Assembly (NCBI RefSeq): GCF_026151205.1
Contig: NC_087079.1
Coordinates: 11,276,635 to 11,336,634 of the forward strand
DNA: 60,000 nucleotides
Reading direction: 5' to 3'
DNA from: Bolinopsis microptera
Lineage: Eukaryota > Ctenophora > Tentaculata > Lobata > Bolinopsidae
The translations under genes and the position numbers were made by a program. Shown one piece after another: positions 34,370 through 46,300 of the stretch; the stretch's first letter is position 1, and each line of letters starts with the position of its first letter. The notes beneath the pieces were generated by a model. That model ran no database searches and had not been told where the DNA came from. It worked only from the letters and a program-made list of their open reading frames with translations.

Positions 34370-34965
34370 AAACACAGGCCCATCCACTGGTTTCATTATG
34401 TGGAGGGAGTGAGTTGTGAATTACCGTTAAATGTATCGCAGAGAGTATCCTTTGGAGATGGGAAATATAGGATATAAACCGGTGAAAACAAGAAAATATT
34501 TAATGCACGAAAGGTAAAATCAGAAAAACTGTGATGGTGATGAGTCTTGACGTAAAATGATTAGATCACTAGTCAAAAATCCAAAATTATTATTAGCGCA
34601 TTTCTATTTTCGTACTAAAACAGTTGTCAAGATGTTTTTACAATGAATTAAACATTACATTAAAATTGCCAGTCATGCCCACACTGAACATCCCACATTG
34701 TCATCTCAAGACACGGCACCTCAAGACACGGCATCTCAAGACACGGCATCTCAAGTCACGGCATCTCAAGTCACGGCATTGAGAGAAAGAATGCTGGTAT
34801 AGCCGGACGTATAATGAATTGAAGGTCATTCGTCAAGAATTTAATTATTCTTCATGAATGTAGACCATTATCCCTAACTTTAGTCTAAATGATCACCAAA
34901 CCCGAAATAATCCCAGAAATAGGTGGTAGAATTAGATCAAAAAGAGAAGATATGACAATATTGTC
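34370..34965 (+). repeat. Segmental duplication, copy 1 (full-length)
   Basis: Matches 35345-35825 in order along its whole length, for example CATCCACTGGTTTCA, AATATAGGAT, TGCACGAAAGGTAAA, TTAGCGC, CAAGACACGGCA, TTCATGAA.GTAGAC and TCCCTAACTTTAGTCTAA. It contains a 15-bp tandem repeat. Confidence 0.85.
34704..34778. repeat. 15-bp minisatellite, five units
   Basis: Five copies of TCTCAAGACACGGCA with A/T and T/C variants. In the second copy of the duplication the array is degraded. Confidence 0.9.
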
Positions 34966-35344
34966 ATTGATTAAGTACAATTGAAATTGTCCAATTAAGA
35001 AGAAGATTTGCGTCCTCTCCCATAATCATATCTTTTGTTACGACTCAACCTCAACCTCTCCGTACATGAGTCACAATACTATATCCTTATCGGTGATAAT
35101 TTGGACGAATATTTTCATCCAGTAATGGTCCACACTGTTACTTCGTGTATCCCATACAACACTCCCTTCATTTGACAGCAGATTGTCATCATTTCGATTG
35201 AATACTATCTAGCCGAGTATTGCCTCCAAACACTGTCTAGCCAACATCAAACATGGTCACCGCACCTGGTGTGCTCCAGACGCTTTCTCAGTCTTGCTAT
35301 TTTCTCTCCTGTTTTATTTATCCTGTTACATATATTCACTTCGA
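34966..35344. other. Spacer between the two duplicated segments
   Basis: No gene, and not part of the duplication as far as I can align it. Confidence 0.5.
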
Positions 35345-35825
35345 GATAAACCAGGCCATCCACTGTTTCATATGTGGAGGTGGTTGTATACGTAATGTAT
35401 GCAGGATTATCTTTGAATGAAATATAGGATAAACCGGGAAAAGAAATGATTATGCACGAAGGTAAATCAAAAACTGTGATGTGATGGTCTTACTAAAGAT
35501 TGATCTATCAAATCCAATATATTAGCGCTTTTATTTTATAAATGTCAGATGTTTACAAGATTACTTCTAATGCCAGTCTGCCCCATGAACTCTCCAATTG
35601 TCACTCAAGACACGGCATTCAGACACGCATTAAACACGCACTCAATACGCACTCAATTCAGGCATTTGAGGAAGAATGCATTTATCGACGTTATTATGAA
35701 TGAAGTCATTCGTCAAATAATTATTCTTCATGAAGTAGACTTATCCCTAACTTTAGTCTAATGTATCACCAACCACGATAACCAGAATAGGTGTAGAATA
35801 GATCAAAAGAAAGATAACAATATAA
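35345..35825 (+). repeat. Segmental duplication, copy 2 (shortened by many small deletions)
   Basis: Collinear with 34370-34965 but about 115 nt shorter. Many of the differences are losses of 1-3 bases scattered throughout (GAAAGGTAAAATCAG versus GAAGGTAAATCA, for example). This pattern is unlike ordinary sequence divergence and resembles uncorrected long-read sequence. Confidence 0.8.
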
Positions 35826-38800
35826 CATCCTGTAACTCAGTTCTTAGAAGGACAGATTGTTTTTTGAATTGAAGCTTAAAGTTATTCCAGCACCCGTCAA
35901 AATTTTACAACAAATCCCTGATACTTGGGGCGATTTTCTGGTCCTTTACCAATTCCATACGAGATTAAAAGTTTGGTGTTTAACTGTAACCAGGGAAGAA
36001 ACAAGTCTGCTTTATAAAATCTATTCTAACACAAATGGGTAAAGGAACAATAGCATGGCACAAATCAATTCATATTGATACTCAAATTATGACACCTTTT
36101 ATATTTTGCTATTGATCATGACATCAGAGAGTTCCTAATTCACCACACATGACAAATTTAGCAACCACAAACAAATTTCGCACTTCGACAGATATTTTAA
36201 TATGTAAGGGGTAACCTTGACCTTACGAGGGGATTACTCGCCTGGAAATGTGGGCCGGGCCGTAAGAGTGACTCTGACGGTCAGACCCGAATCTTCAGGC
36301 GAATAAACGTCATAAAAATACGTCATATTCCGTTGTTGTACGATATCCTAGATAGTTATAAAAAAATTGTGGTTTCAACCATTATGGTTTTCGAGAAAAT
36401 TGCAAGTTTAGTTCTGGTTAGTTCTTGGTTAGTACTGATCAGCGGACTACATAATTTCCTTTTCTTATTGGATAACGTTATCAGCCTGACATGGCACAAT
36501 ATTCAACCTCGTCTCGATATCACCTGCACGTCGGTTATATAAGCGGATTATGATAATCAAATGCTTGTTTATAGTTCCTAGATCTAAGTATAACTATAAG
36601 GTTTCAGAGCTGCAGTCCGTCTGTTTGCAGTCTTTAAATAGTACGTCAAAAAGTTTTGTCATTAGGTCATTGTTGCCATATTTCGATTTGCTTTGAAATT
36701 AGTAATAGTATAGATAGCTTCTTTTTTTTTACTTTTAAAATTAAAGCAGTGTTGGACATGGTTTTTGAGCTCGTTCGTATCTATATTCTTTTGCATCTAA
36801 ATTCCTTACGATATTTCACTCGGTGTTCTTAGGCTCGAAAAAAAAACATAAATCCTAGCCAGATTATTTAGTCACTATTATTGAATTACTGGCCCGCTTG
36901 CATACATTAAATGTTTCTTGTTGCACCAAACTAGAATGACTCATGGTAGAAAGCCGGTACGCTAGGGGCCCAATATGCACCTCCTTAGGCTTATTTTATA
37001 GCGTATATTGAGCAGATTAAGACTGAGTTTCCCGTGTTAAAATTACAAAATATCAGGATTAAATAAAAGTGAATTACGTATTCTGTATAACTTTTTGTAC
37101 TTAAATATTCGTCTCCGCGTGTTTGTCTCAATTTTACCTTTTCGAAAAGTACCCACTTATTATACTTTATTGACATTCTAATTTTTCACTCCGAAGACGT
37201 TTTCGCAATAGTTCCTGCGCGCGTCGACGCGCAAAATCATATATTGTTATCACTTTATTCCAGCGCTTACTACGAAAACTTTAAACAGTCATAACTCAAC
37301 AAGCTTTACTCCGTTTAGGCTCATATTTTTGCAAAAAATAGACAATGATGTGTTCCTTCTGCTCCTACACAGCATAAATAAATTTACTTGATTGGCTGCC
37401 AAAGTTCTAGGCTGCCAAAGTTAAATCGTGTATTTATATAAAACGTGACTGATGCCTCATTTTTATTAGGCCTCACATGGCTGGTAGTTTATTTACGTGG
37501 GTACTTTTAATTTATAACAGAGACCTTAACTTCTCAATATATGGCACCTTACGTGAGGGTATCATGAGGCGCTAATGTGTCAAGTTGAGCAGGACCGTTT
37601 TATTCATGGAAAATATTTGTTGATACTGATCATTTTCGTAATTAAATTCGGTTGACCAACAATAATTAAGTTACTAAGTATCATTGTAAGAGCCAAATTA
37701 TCGTTCATTTGCAGGGCCATTTGGAGCCGTGGTGTCCTTTACTTCGAAGTTTTGTTTTCCTAATCCAGAGCTGGATAATTGGAAAATCGTCAATTAAAAG
37801 TGGGATATTGGAATTGTTTTTAGTTGGTAATTGGGGTCAATCATTATCATCTAATACAATTCGAAACCCATCTTATGGTCGGAACACATCAAAGTTATAA
37901 TATAAGAATATATCTCGGATACTTGGGTGGGAAAATATAAAAATGTTGCTGATACTCGGACGGAATAATATAGTCTGTGTATAGACACTAGACAGTGCAC
38001 GACAAGTCGCATTTACGTTTTGTTTTGTTTCCTTGCATTTACTACAAGTAACAGTGACATGGACCAAGGATGTAGAAGCTTCCGCTTTAAATCATTTGTT
38101 TATTTCCTTTTGTTGAGATTTTCAGCTGGACACTGGACAGCCGCTTTTAGAGAAATCATCGAGTTTTTTTGGCATCGTCCGTCCATTTTCTCATTTTATA
38201 ACGTAGCGCACTTCTTCAGAATTATACTGACTAGCGACGTTATTTTGTGTATCTACTGTCGATATATTCAGTGATATTGTAGTGATGGTATAATTTGATT
38301 AAACTTTGCCAAACGTTGTAGGCAATTCAATGCAACGATAATTGAAATCTGATCGCTAAAATCTTTATCTATCTTTAGTTTGTTCTGTCGAAACAATCTA
38401 TTTTTCACACAGGCCCCTTTTGGCCTGGGTATCTGTTAACAAACAAGAAGATTGTTAAACCTCAAAATAATTTTACTTTAAGCCCCGGAAAATTAGAAGA
38501 TAATTCTTTAATACCGTCTTTCATTCCAGTTCACCCGGGGGCTAAGTGTTAAGAGGTTTTCTCCTTTGAGGATTTATCAAAGAGCAGTCTTTAAGAAGTA
38601 ATATAAGCATATACAGCCACACAAGCATCTTTAAATTTACAATGACGTACGATTACAAAGAGCCTATATTACTTCACTTTTACTGTTATTGTGAGATCTA
38701 ACTTATTGTCTTATTGTTGAGCAATTTTGTTGTCTGAAACTACGTCAATCTACAGTGTATTTACTTTTTGTCCCTCACCGACACCAATGCAAGGCGCATG

Positions 38801-39944
38801 GCAATCAATGAGAGAAATCCCTTCTTTTACCTAAATGAAAAAGGTCTGATTAAAAAACAACACAGATTTAGATTTTAGACTTGATCCTAGGCCGGTACCA
38901 ATCTTGAGGAGTCTTCTTTTGTTTAATATAAAGATGGCGTAAGTGTGTAAATGAATAAAAGCTCAGACTTAAAATGGATAAAATTGGACAGATAAATAGA
39001 GCCGGAGGGTAGGAAGAGGGCAATCCTTAGCTATAAATTTATAAAGTTATTTCAAAATGAATAAATGTGGGTCGCGGTCAATTTTTCAATCAAGTTTGTG
39101 TTAAATAACTTTTAAAATTTGCTAAATTTCAAAATAAAGTTAAAAATTTTAGCATTTCATGTCAAAATTTGCGCTAAACTTCAAAATCGAAAAATTACTT
39201 TAGCGGAAGCCGAAAGGTGTGCTTGTAGGTTCATACACACTATTTCAAAGAATTGATTATTAAAAAACATGTAGTTGTACCAGATCATTCGTGTTTGTCG
39301 TAGGGTGTCACAAATTTTTGAACATGGTCAAATCGTCCAGCGTCAATCTTTCAGCTGTTGAATATCCAATTAAAGGCAATTAGGTGGCATTGTGTCCCTG
39401 ATATGCTTTACGTGATGAGTGATGAGACACACGTTAATGATGGGCTACTTTTTGGAATGGCAAGAGTTATGTAGTGTTCAACACTTGAACCTCCCTGAAT
39501 AGGGTTGTATACACCTACCACCTCCACACTGTTGCTATATTGTCGTGTTTAATGATATTTTGCCCTGTTTTGTATCTATTGAAAATGTTTCGTCTTTTGA
39601 ATAGTGCTGCGTCGCATGCAGTGCATTTAACATGCTCAATAAATCAGTTTTTTTCCGTATTAGCCAGTCATCAGTTAGCTTGCTGTTCCGTTTATGAGGT
39701 GTTCCTTTATATCAGTGATAATCTATAAGGCGGTGAACATATCACCAAGCACGAAAACTGTGGGAGGGGTTAATTGAACGGAGAATATGCTTTTAGCACC
39801 CCAAATATTTATAAAGTTTTACCTTGTAGTGAAATTCCGAGAAAATTAAAGCCAAATTGCGTTTGGTTAGGGCAAACTAACATGGACTTGAACTTTAACA
39901 AAATATTACACGAAATTAATAAACCCAAATTATTGCTGTATAAG
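35826..39944. other. No gene supported
   Basis: AT-rich. A candidate start (AAGATGGC followed by GTAAGT) at 38934-38938 would be a first exon of only five coding bases in phase 2. It is recorded under findings and not called as a gene. Confidence 0.45.
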
Positions 39945-40012
39945 CTATTGTTGATAACATATTGTTTGCAACATATTGTTGATAACATATTGTTTGCAAC
40001 ATATTGTTTGCT
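39945..40012. repeat. Short tandem repeat, ACATATTGTT-based
   Basis: Alternating ACATATTGTTTGCA and ACATATTGTTGATA units, about five copies. Confidence 0.85.
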
Positions 40013-40051
40013 TGACCGTCTTTTTATCGGCCATTTTGCGTCAGATTGCCA

Positions 40052-40122
40052 GATTACAGCTCTCTGATCAGTTTATCCGAGTCACGTGACTTGAATACAG
40101 CTCTGTGATTGGTCACGTGACT
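40052..40122 (+). promoter_or_regulatory. Two CCAAT/E-box repeat units with perfect GTCACGTGAC palindromes
   Basis: GTCACGTGAC occurs at 40081-40090 and again at 40112-40121. This 10-mer is the preferred site of bHLH-zip factors of the MITF/TFE and USF class. An inverted CCAAT box (ATTGG, 40108-40112) touches the second site. The ATG of the candidate exon at 40145 is only 24 nt downstream, so transcription would have to start very close by or further upstream. These are the same repeat units found in Kv intron 2. Promoter function is inference. Confidence 0.55.
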
Positions 40123-40144
40123 ACTAAACCATTGCTGATAAGGT

Positions 40145-40378
40145 ATGGCGAGCACGGCGGTTTACTACACAGGCGGGAAGGTTGGTCAGAACAACGCGCT
40201 GGGACACAATAACAACAACAACTTACCACGGAGTGCCTCTCAGCCTTATCTGCCAGCTAACAAATCATCTCTTCATGAGGATCTGATGCCTTCTATCAGG
40301 TTCTTATCACTTTTTATAATTCTAATCAGCTATATTACCCATATATGTACACCTTCTTATCAAGCATCAACTGTTTAA
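40145..40378 (+). CDS. Candidate first exon or small ORF, unknown (51-77 codons)
   Basis: The ATG has an excellent context (GGTATGG), and an in-frame TAA lies just upstream. It opens 'MASTAVYYTGGKVGQNNALG', then an Asn run, 'LPRSASQPYLPANKSSLHED' and 'LMPSIR'. The segment RSASQP fits the RSxSxP phospho-motif bound by 14-3-3 proteins. At 40299 a possible but weak donor (CAG|GTTCTT) would end the exon in phase 2. Reading on gives a hydrophobic stretch ('FLSLFIILISYI') and a stop at 40376-40378, about 77 aa with a membrane-anchor-like tail. Composition changes sharply at 40299, which favours the splice. No family is recognised. Confidence 0.45.
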   Translation: MASTAVYYTGGKVGQNNALGHNNNNNLPRSASQPYLPANKSSLHEDLMPSIRFLSLFIILISYITHICTPSYQASTV

Positions 40379-41197
40379 CTTACACATGCTATATTCATCG
40401 ATATTTTACACAGGTCAACCTAGGTTATTGCCATGTTACATGTCAAGTGTCAACGTGGCCATTCTTTATGAAGCTGTCTAATTAATAACAGCCTTGTGTG
40501 TTTGGTAATGATGGTCAGCTGAAATGCTATTGTGTAAAAGAACCGGCTACGATCATCTCGCCGCGTGGATTCGAGCATTACTGTAACTGTTATTTAGTTT
40601 TTGTCAGTTTTTGTACCTACCATCTGATGCGCAATGGTACGTTGTGTGTGTCAGTACAGATATTATGAATGGGAGTCGGTGTCATGACGACTATCCATCA
40701 AGAGTAGAATAGCAATCCTCAAAACCTGCTAAATTTTTATGATTTTCGTCAGACCGTTTCGAGAACTTTCGATTTTCCTATTTATCAAGCTCTCCTCCTT
40801 ATAGTTATACTTCAAGAAACACATCTCGTATAGTTTTCAAAATACGGCTCTCTGGTAATTGGCTGTTAAGTCCAAAATATATTTCATTTAATCATTTCAA
40901 TATTAGATATATGAAATGGTAAAATGGAATAATTAACAATTTTTGCGGATTCTGGTGAATGAAATTGCATGTAATTTATTGTAGTGCAAGGACCTTCCAT
41001 CTTAGACAGGGGGATCTCTTATTATAAGGTTCAGCGAGTAAGATCTGGTAAAATACCACTGGGTAATAATATGAGACTCCATGACTGTATGATTCTTACT
41101 GAACCCTTATAAAAGTGGAGTCTGCCAGTTCTCTGAATCTTATAGCACTGCTTGCAGCTCTACCAGGCACATACCAGTGGTGTTAGTGTCAACTACA
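40379..41197. other. No gene seen
   Basis: Nothing supported on either strand. Confidence 0.5.
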
Positions 41198-41849
41198 TTA
41201 CAAGACATATTTATGGCGGCCTAATTTGCGACGACCGAAATTTTGGCGGTCCGAAAATATGGCGAAATTGAACAAAAACCGTCAAATTTCGGACGTCACA
41301 GAAAATAAGGGTATTTTTCATCATTTTTTGTGACAGTAAGCAGTAAGGAAATTTCTGAAATTCGGTAAAATCTTGTAGGTTTATAACCCAAGCAGTAAGG
41401 AAATTTCTGAAATTCGGTAAAATCTTGTAGGTTTACAACCTACCAGGACGAGTTGGACTCGTCGACGGTCCAATATATGGAACAGATATTTTACGAGTAT
41501 CACCCGTTAAGTAAAATCATGTTCAAACTTAGTCTGTATTAAGACTGTAAGACTTTCATGTTAGCACATACATGTACCTATTTTAATGCAAATTTAAACT
41601 GTATTGCTTGACATTCAATTCGTCATTGGTGTGGTGATAATTTGTCCCAAGATGCCAGAATTTATTTATTTATTTTACTTGATATTACTTTTTAGAAACA
41701 AAATAAAGCAGTGAAGGCACAGTCATTGAAATAAGCTAAAAGATAATGCGACGGATTCTATTACGACGACCGAAATTTTGGCGGTCCGAAAATATGGCGA
41801 AATTTTCAGAAAACCGCCACATTTCGTACGTTATAAATATGTCTTGTAA
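41198..41849. mobile_element. Non-autonomous DNA transposon (MITE), 652 bp
   Basis: Perfect 16-bp terminal inverted repeats TTACAAGACATATTTA / TAAATATGTCTTGTAA lie at 41198-41213 and 41834-41849. Inside each end there is a directly repeated ~42-bp block with GACGACCGAAATTTTGG and TCCGAAAATATGGCGAAATT (about 41229 and 41764). No coding capacity. A tandem duplication of 52 bp (41338-41441) lies inside. The superfamily is not clear, and I could not identify a target-site duplication with confidence. Confidence 0.75.
41338..41441. repeat. Tandem duplication of 52 bp
   Basis: Two nearly identical copies beginning AAGCAGTAAGGAAATTTCTG. Confidence 0.9.
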
Positions 41850-44440
41850 GGTACCTGCACGATCTCAGGTCACTTTCTAATGATATTCTCTTTGCAAAGA
41901 TGGAAGGTGGTTTGTTTGTTAGGTAACCTCAGCGGCGGTGCCATACACTCCCTTCAACTCGTTTACCCCAAATTCCCAAAGTAGACTTATTCTATCCCTC
42001 GATATGCTAATTTGCTTTACTGCTTTTGAATATGCTGATTTTGTTTATTTAAACGACTCGGGAGGCATGTTATTCCTCGAGCTGCAGCCTGACTCGAGAA
42101 ATGGAGCTTGTTTGTCAATGAAGACGAAAAATATCACGCACCCGTTTTTCTGCCCGATAAGTTACAAAAGCTTAAAATTGTCATTAGAGGGCGACTCAAT
42201 GTCTAGAACTGAAGACTTTTTAACCTAGCCGTCAACTTCTCAGCAATTTCATCGTATTTTTTAAAGGACATATAATATGGTGAACGTAAAGGTTATGCAA
42301 ATTCATAATTTCATGGGTACCAAAAAGAGGTTTAATATGCTTTTCCCCTCGAACTTAGGGCCAGGTTTTCCCTCCCATAGGGTTTACTAGTTTTAAATTT
42401 GGCTTGCCCTTAGTATGCTTCTTTATTACTAAACATAGTGCGACACACATTTTTATACTCTGAACACAATTGTTTAATAAAATGCTCCGGTTAATTCTTC
42501 CAAGACAATTCCGTAAAAAAGATGACCTCCAAATTGGGTATGATATTGAAATATTTTTTGTAAAGAGATATGGAAGTGCATTTTTTGATACTATTTGATA
42601 GCTCGAGCAGGCAGCCAAGTTGTTAATTTTAGTACTTTTAGCCCGATGAAAATTCCGTTAGCGGTTCGTGTCAATGGTTACTCCAAAGAATCGAGTTTGT
42701 CGTTTAACTTTAAGGCATAATTACTGAGAATATGCCATTGAAAGTGATATTCACTACAAAGTATGATTTCTTGTTTGCTAGAATTTGGTTTCATGGACTT
42801 AAATGCAACAGCTTATTAACGGAAAGCACGTAGAATTCGTACAAATTCAAGCATTGTCCAAATAAAAAGCGTAGAATAGAGTCAAAGAACATTTATTTCA
42901 GCAAAAATGTACCTTTCGTAGAAAATTACGTTGATATCTCTAAGTTAGCTATCCACCTTTCCGTTTGTGCAGATAAAAGCATGTAATTCTAATGGATTTT
43001 CCAAAGGTTATTGTTGAATCAAAATACTAAAATACTATTATACCAGATCATTACTCCCCATCAATAAACCAATTTATTCATTTAATCGGGAGTAAGATTC
43101 AATTGAAAAATGAAAATCTGTATGTTTTCTTTTGTGCGACCCATGCATCGCATCACATGTGCGTCTGCATACGATAAGAATTAATTTTTATTAGCGATCA
43201 TGCATAGAATTTGAAGTGCCAAAACTAGAGCCTTGATCAGGGACTCCAGACTGTTAAGGCCTGATATTATGAGAGTCCATTCCAATTTCCATTGATATTC
43301 GTATCGTCCAAATATAACGCAAACCAGGATAGAATACCCCGAAATGTTGAACGCCTGCTAGTAATCCTTCCTTACTATTTATAATATGCGGCTGAGATAC
43401 TAGGTGTTTACGGATGTGTTACTATGAGTGTCCACGATAGTAAGGCTTTCTTAGGCTCTTGTCGCCACTTTAAGCTTCGCTAACCCCTTCCGGAATCCGG
43501 GTAGCTTTAGCTTGGAGTAAAAGTTTGAATTAGATTACGATAAAAAACATCGAAAATACGTAAGTGTGAAAGTTGGAATTCGTGAAGAAGGTATTTAAAG
43601 TAAGAAACTTGGAATTTGACGGTAAAGACATAAAAATTAAGTACAATTATTCAACTGTATAGGCAAGATTGAGCTTCATATTTTTCTGTTCCCTGCAACT
43701 GTTACACCAGAAAATTTTCTTTATAAATATGAATTGTCCAATGTCCATGGTATGTACTCCAGACTAACATATTTGCTTGATATACATAAGTCATCATGAC
43801 TAGCGTATTGGTCACTAAAATAGTGCTTTCTCTAGCAATTTAGAATTAGAGTTTTTAATTTCAATCGGATTACTTTCAAATTAAGGTCGGGGAGTGAGAC
43901 AAAGAAGTAACGGAAACCATTTCAGCTTTGAAAGGGTAGTCGATGTAACTACGTAATAACATAATAATACAAGACCGAATGCGTCTACAAATCGGGGATT
44001 ATATTAATACGCCGTTCTGTCAATTCAAGCGCTGGTGTTGTAGTTTAATTTATGCACTGCGTAGTTCGTTTGAATTTTCGTACAATTGGGTTAAATTTGA
44101 TCAAGATACATTTAAATACAGTGGCTCATGATCGTCTTTCTAATTCTATTAAAGACTTTTAAGAAGCAATTTGTCCTTTATTATGTTCATAATTTATTAA
44201 TAATTAGGACTGCACATGATTTTGACCACTCAAAGATTAATCCGTTCAAAAATCCACCATAAGATATCATTTACATATTCTGCTGAGGCCTGCAACTTTA
44301 AATCAAAATACCTACTGATTTTTCGTGTTGCTAGGACAAAATCACGTTATTTTATTTGAAAACGCAAAATGTTTTCTGCTAAATCACAGAAAATGAATCG
44401 TTAAGATTTCTGAACGCATCATTAATCCTATATGGGCGTG
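41850..44440. other. No gene seen
   Basis: About 2.6 kb. The 96-codon frame at 41938-42228 and the minus-strand 87-codon frame at 42355-42618 have no motif or splice support. Confidence 0.5.
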
Positions 44441-44528
44441 GCTGCCCCGCGGGCACCGTTTGGCGGTTGGGGTCCGGGACCCCCTCAAAAGTTCGGTAAC
44501 TGGTGGATTGTACTGAAGTACAATCCAC
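44441..44528. repeat. GC-rich patch with two adjacent perfect hairpins
   Basis: GGGGTCC-G-GGACCCC at 44469-44483 and GTGGATTGTACT-GA-AGTACAATCCAC at 44503-44528 lie in a short GC-rich block in AT-rich surroundings. They resemble the hairpin array at 46.0 kb. Confidence 0.8.
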
Positions 44529-45854
44529 TTCACTACTTTACTACACTACAAAATGCATACGACTGTATTCGTTTATAAAACTGAACAATCGGTTCCCAAA
44601 TTAGAATTCTGATTTCATCATTTCATGGTTCGGAGAATAATTATGCCATGATATAATATGATCAACAAAGCAGATTATTATTAGAAATAAGAATAGCTTC
44701 AATCTTAGACCTTTGTTCATGTTCACTATGTGCTGAAATTACGAGTTTCTTCTGCAGAGAGTGATGAAAGTCCTGATTTCCAGCGGCTAAATCTACCAAT
44801 CGAAATATAAATACACTGTTGATCTGGTAAAAATGCAGTGTCTCACAAATTATCCTCTTGTGTTGTTGAAACAGTAAAAACGTAGAGCTTTTCACGTTAG
44901 ATTATTTGTAATGAACTGCATAATTGCTCCAGTAATGTGTCATGAACTCTCTTTCTCCGAGTTAAAGCTAAATTGGTTCGGTTCATTTCAACTGTGTGTC
45001 CAACAATTCACACTTCTATAAGACCTGAGGCACTGGAATTTCTCTATAATAGGAATGCAGCAACTAGTACCGTGAACACTGAACACCTACTACTTTTTAC
45101 ATGTACATATAATACAGCCTTTATATATAACCTGGCAGTTATACTCTCCAACCTCGAGATAGCTAACGTTTAATAATAATATTACTAACATATGATCGGT
45201 AAACCTCTGCAAATTGTACAAGTTAATAAGTAAATAATAACTTAATAAGCCCATTCCCGTGTATTAGTTTAATTAAGCCTCTAACAGCCTCTAAGTGCTT
45301 CTTGATATCTACCTAAGTGCCTCTAGGTCACACTTTGTTTTGCAATATATTGAGGCTTCACTAAGCCAGCACTTTTCTTCTTCTCTTCAGTTCGTTCCTC
45401 AGAAAATTCACAACCTTAGTTGATGAATTCATGTGTAGCTGTAATACTGATCAGATACTTTGCTTATTATAGTAAGAGGAATATCTATTATCAAATCAGA
45501 CTATGATCATGATCATAATATGGCCAAAAAATGGCTACCAGATTTAATATTAATATGCCCTTATACCAAAGTACTAGTAGGTTGTTAACTACATTGTTTC
45601 AACTTGTCTGGCCAAAAAGACTGATATTGACTATATAATACATTTTATTTTTGTGTCCGGTAGGGCTGCTCATGCAGCTCGTGAGCAGATGACATGATAC
45701 TTTGATTTATATCAAAGTTATTATAACACACTACATAATACACATCAGCACTATAATCCCCCTATATTATTGATATTCATCGTCACTGACATTACATTCA
45801 TTATTGATATTCCCACGGCCCAGGAATGCAGTGCATCTCCAGCCCCTATATACG
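44529..45854. other. No gene seen
   Basis: Nothing supported on either strand. Confidence 0.5.
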
Positions 45855-45893
45855 ACACAGCCCTTTATGATTGGCTTACATTGAACACGTGAC
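45855..45893 (+). repeat. Isolated CCAAT/E-box repeat unit
   Basis: A single well-kept unit: GATTGG (45869-45874), 11 nt, then CACGTG (45886-45891), directly followed by a second overlapping half (ACGTG). It matches the units in Kv intron 2. The ATG at 45902 downstream opens only 10 codons. Confidence 0.75.
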
Positions 45894-45989
45894 GTGTTAC
45901 CATGGTTACAACAATTAGTGGCGACCTTTTCTAGAGTTAACTTTTAACAAGCTCCATTGTTTATTTATAAAATTATATATTAACTGTAA

Positions 45990-46122
45990 TACGCCCGCTG
46001 GTGGATATAATCCACATCACCTCGACCCGCGGGCGTAAAAATCGTATAGCACTCGGGCCCGATGGGCCCTCCGTGCTATACGAAAATATGTCCTCCTCGG
46101 GCTAGCGCCCTCGGGGACATAT
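45990..46122. repeat. Array of three nested hairpins
   Basis: Hairpin 1: TACGCCCGC (45990-45998) pairs with GCGGGCGTA (46029-46037) and encloses GTGGATATAATCCAC. Hairpin 2: TCGTATAGCAC (46042-46052) pairs with GTGCTATACGA (46073-46083) and encloses GGGCCCGATGGGCCC. Hairpin 3: ATATGTCC (46086-46093) pairs with GGACATAT (46115-46122) around a GC-rich centre. All outer stems are perfect. The nature is unknown; it could be the structured end of a mobile element. Confidence 0.85.
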
Positions 46123-46189
46123 GAAATATTGCACGCGCGTGCGCATACACACCTATATAATTCCTGGCTGCCCACTACGCCATCTTTCT

Positions 46190-46300
46190 CTCCCCCGCTC
46201 CCCCTCTCTCTCTCTCTCTACCTGATCTCTCCCCCTTTCTCTCTCTCTCTATCTCTCTCTCTTTATCTCTCCCCCTCACTCCCTTTCTTTCCCTCTCACT
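46190..46300. repeat. CT-rich microsatellite
   Basis: Interrupted CTCTCT and CCCCTCTC runs. The serine/leucine-rich frame over it is low complexity. Confidence 0.9.

Noticed and set aside
34394-34405. Tiny ATG exon before GTGAGT in phase 2
   Set aside because: Only 11 coding bases, inside a duplicated and possibly mis-assembled segment.
34704-34778. CRISPR-like array
   Set aside because: Units are contiguous 15-mers without unique spacers; a minisatellite in a eukaryotic genome.
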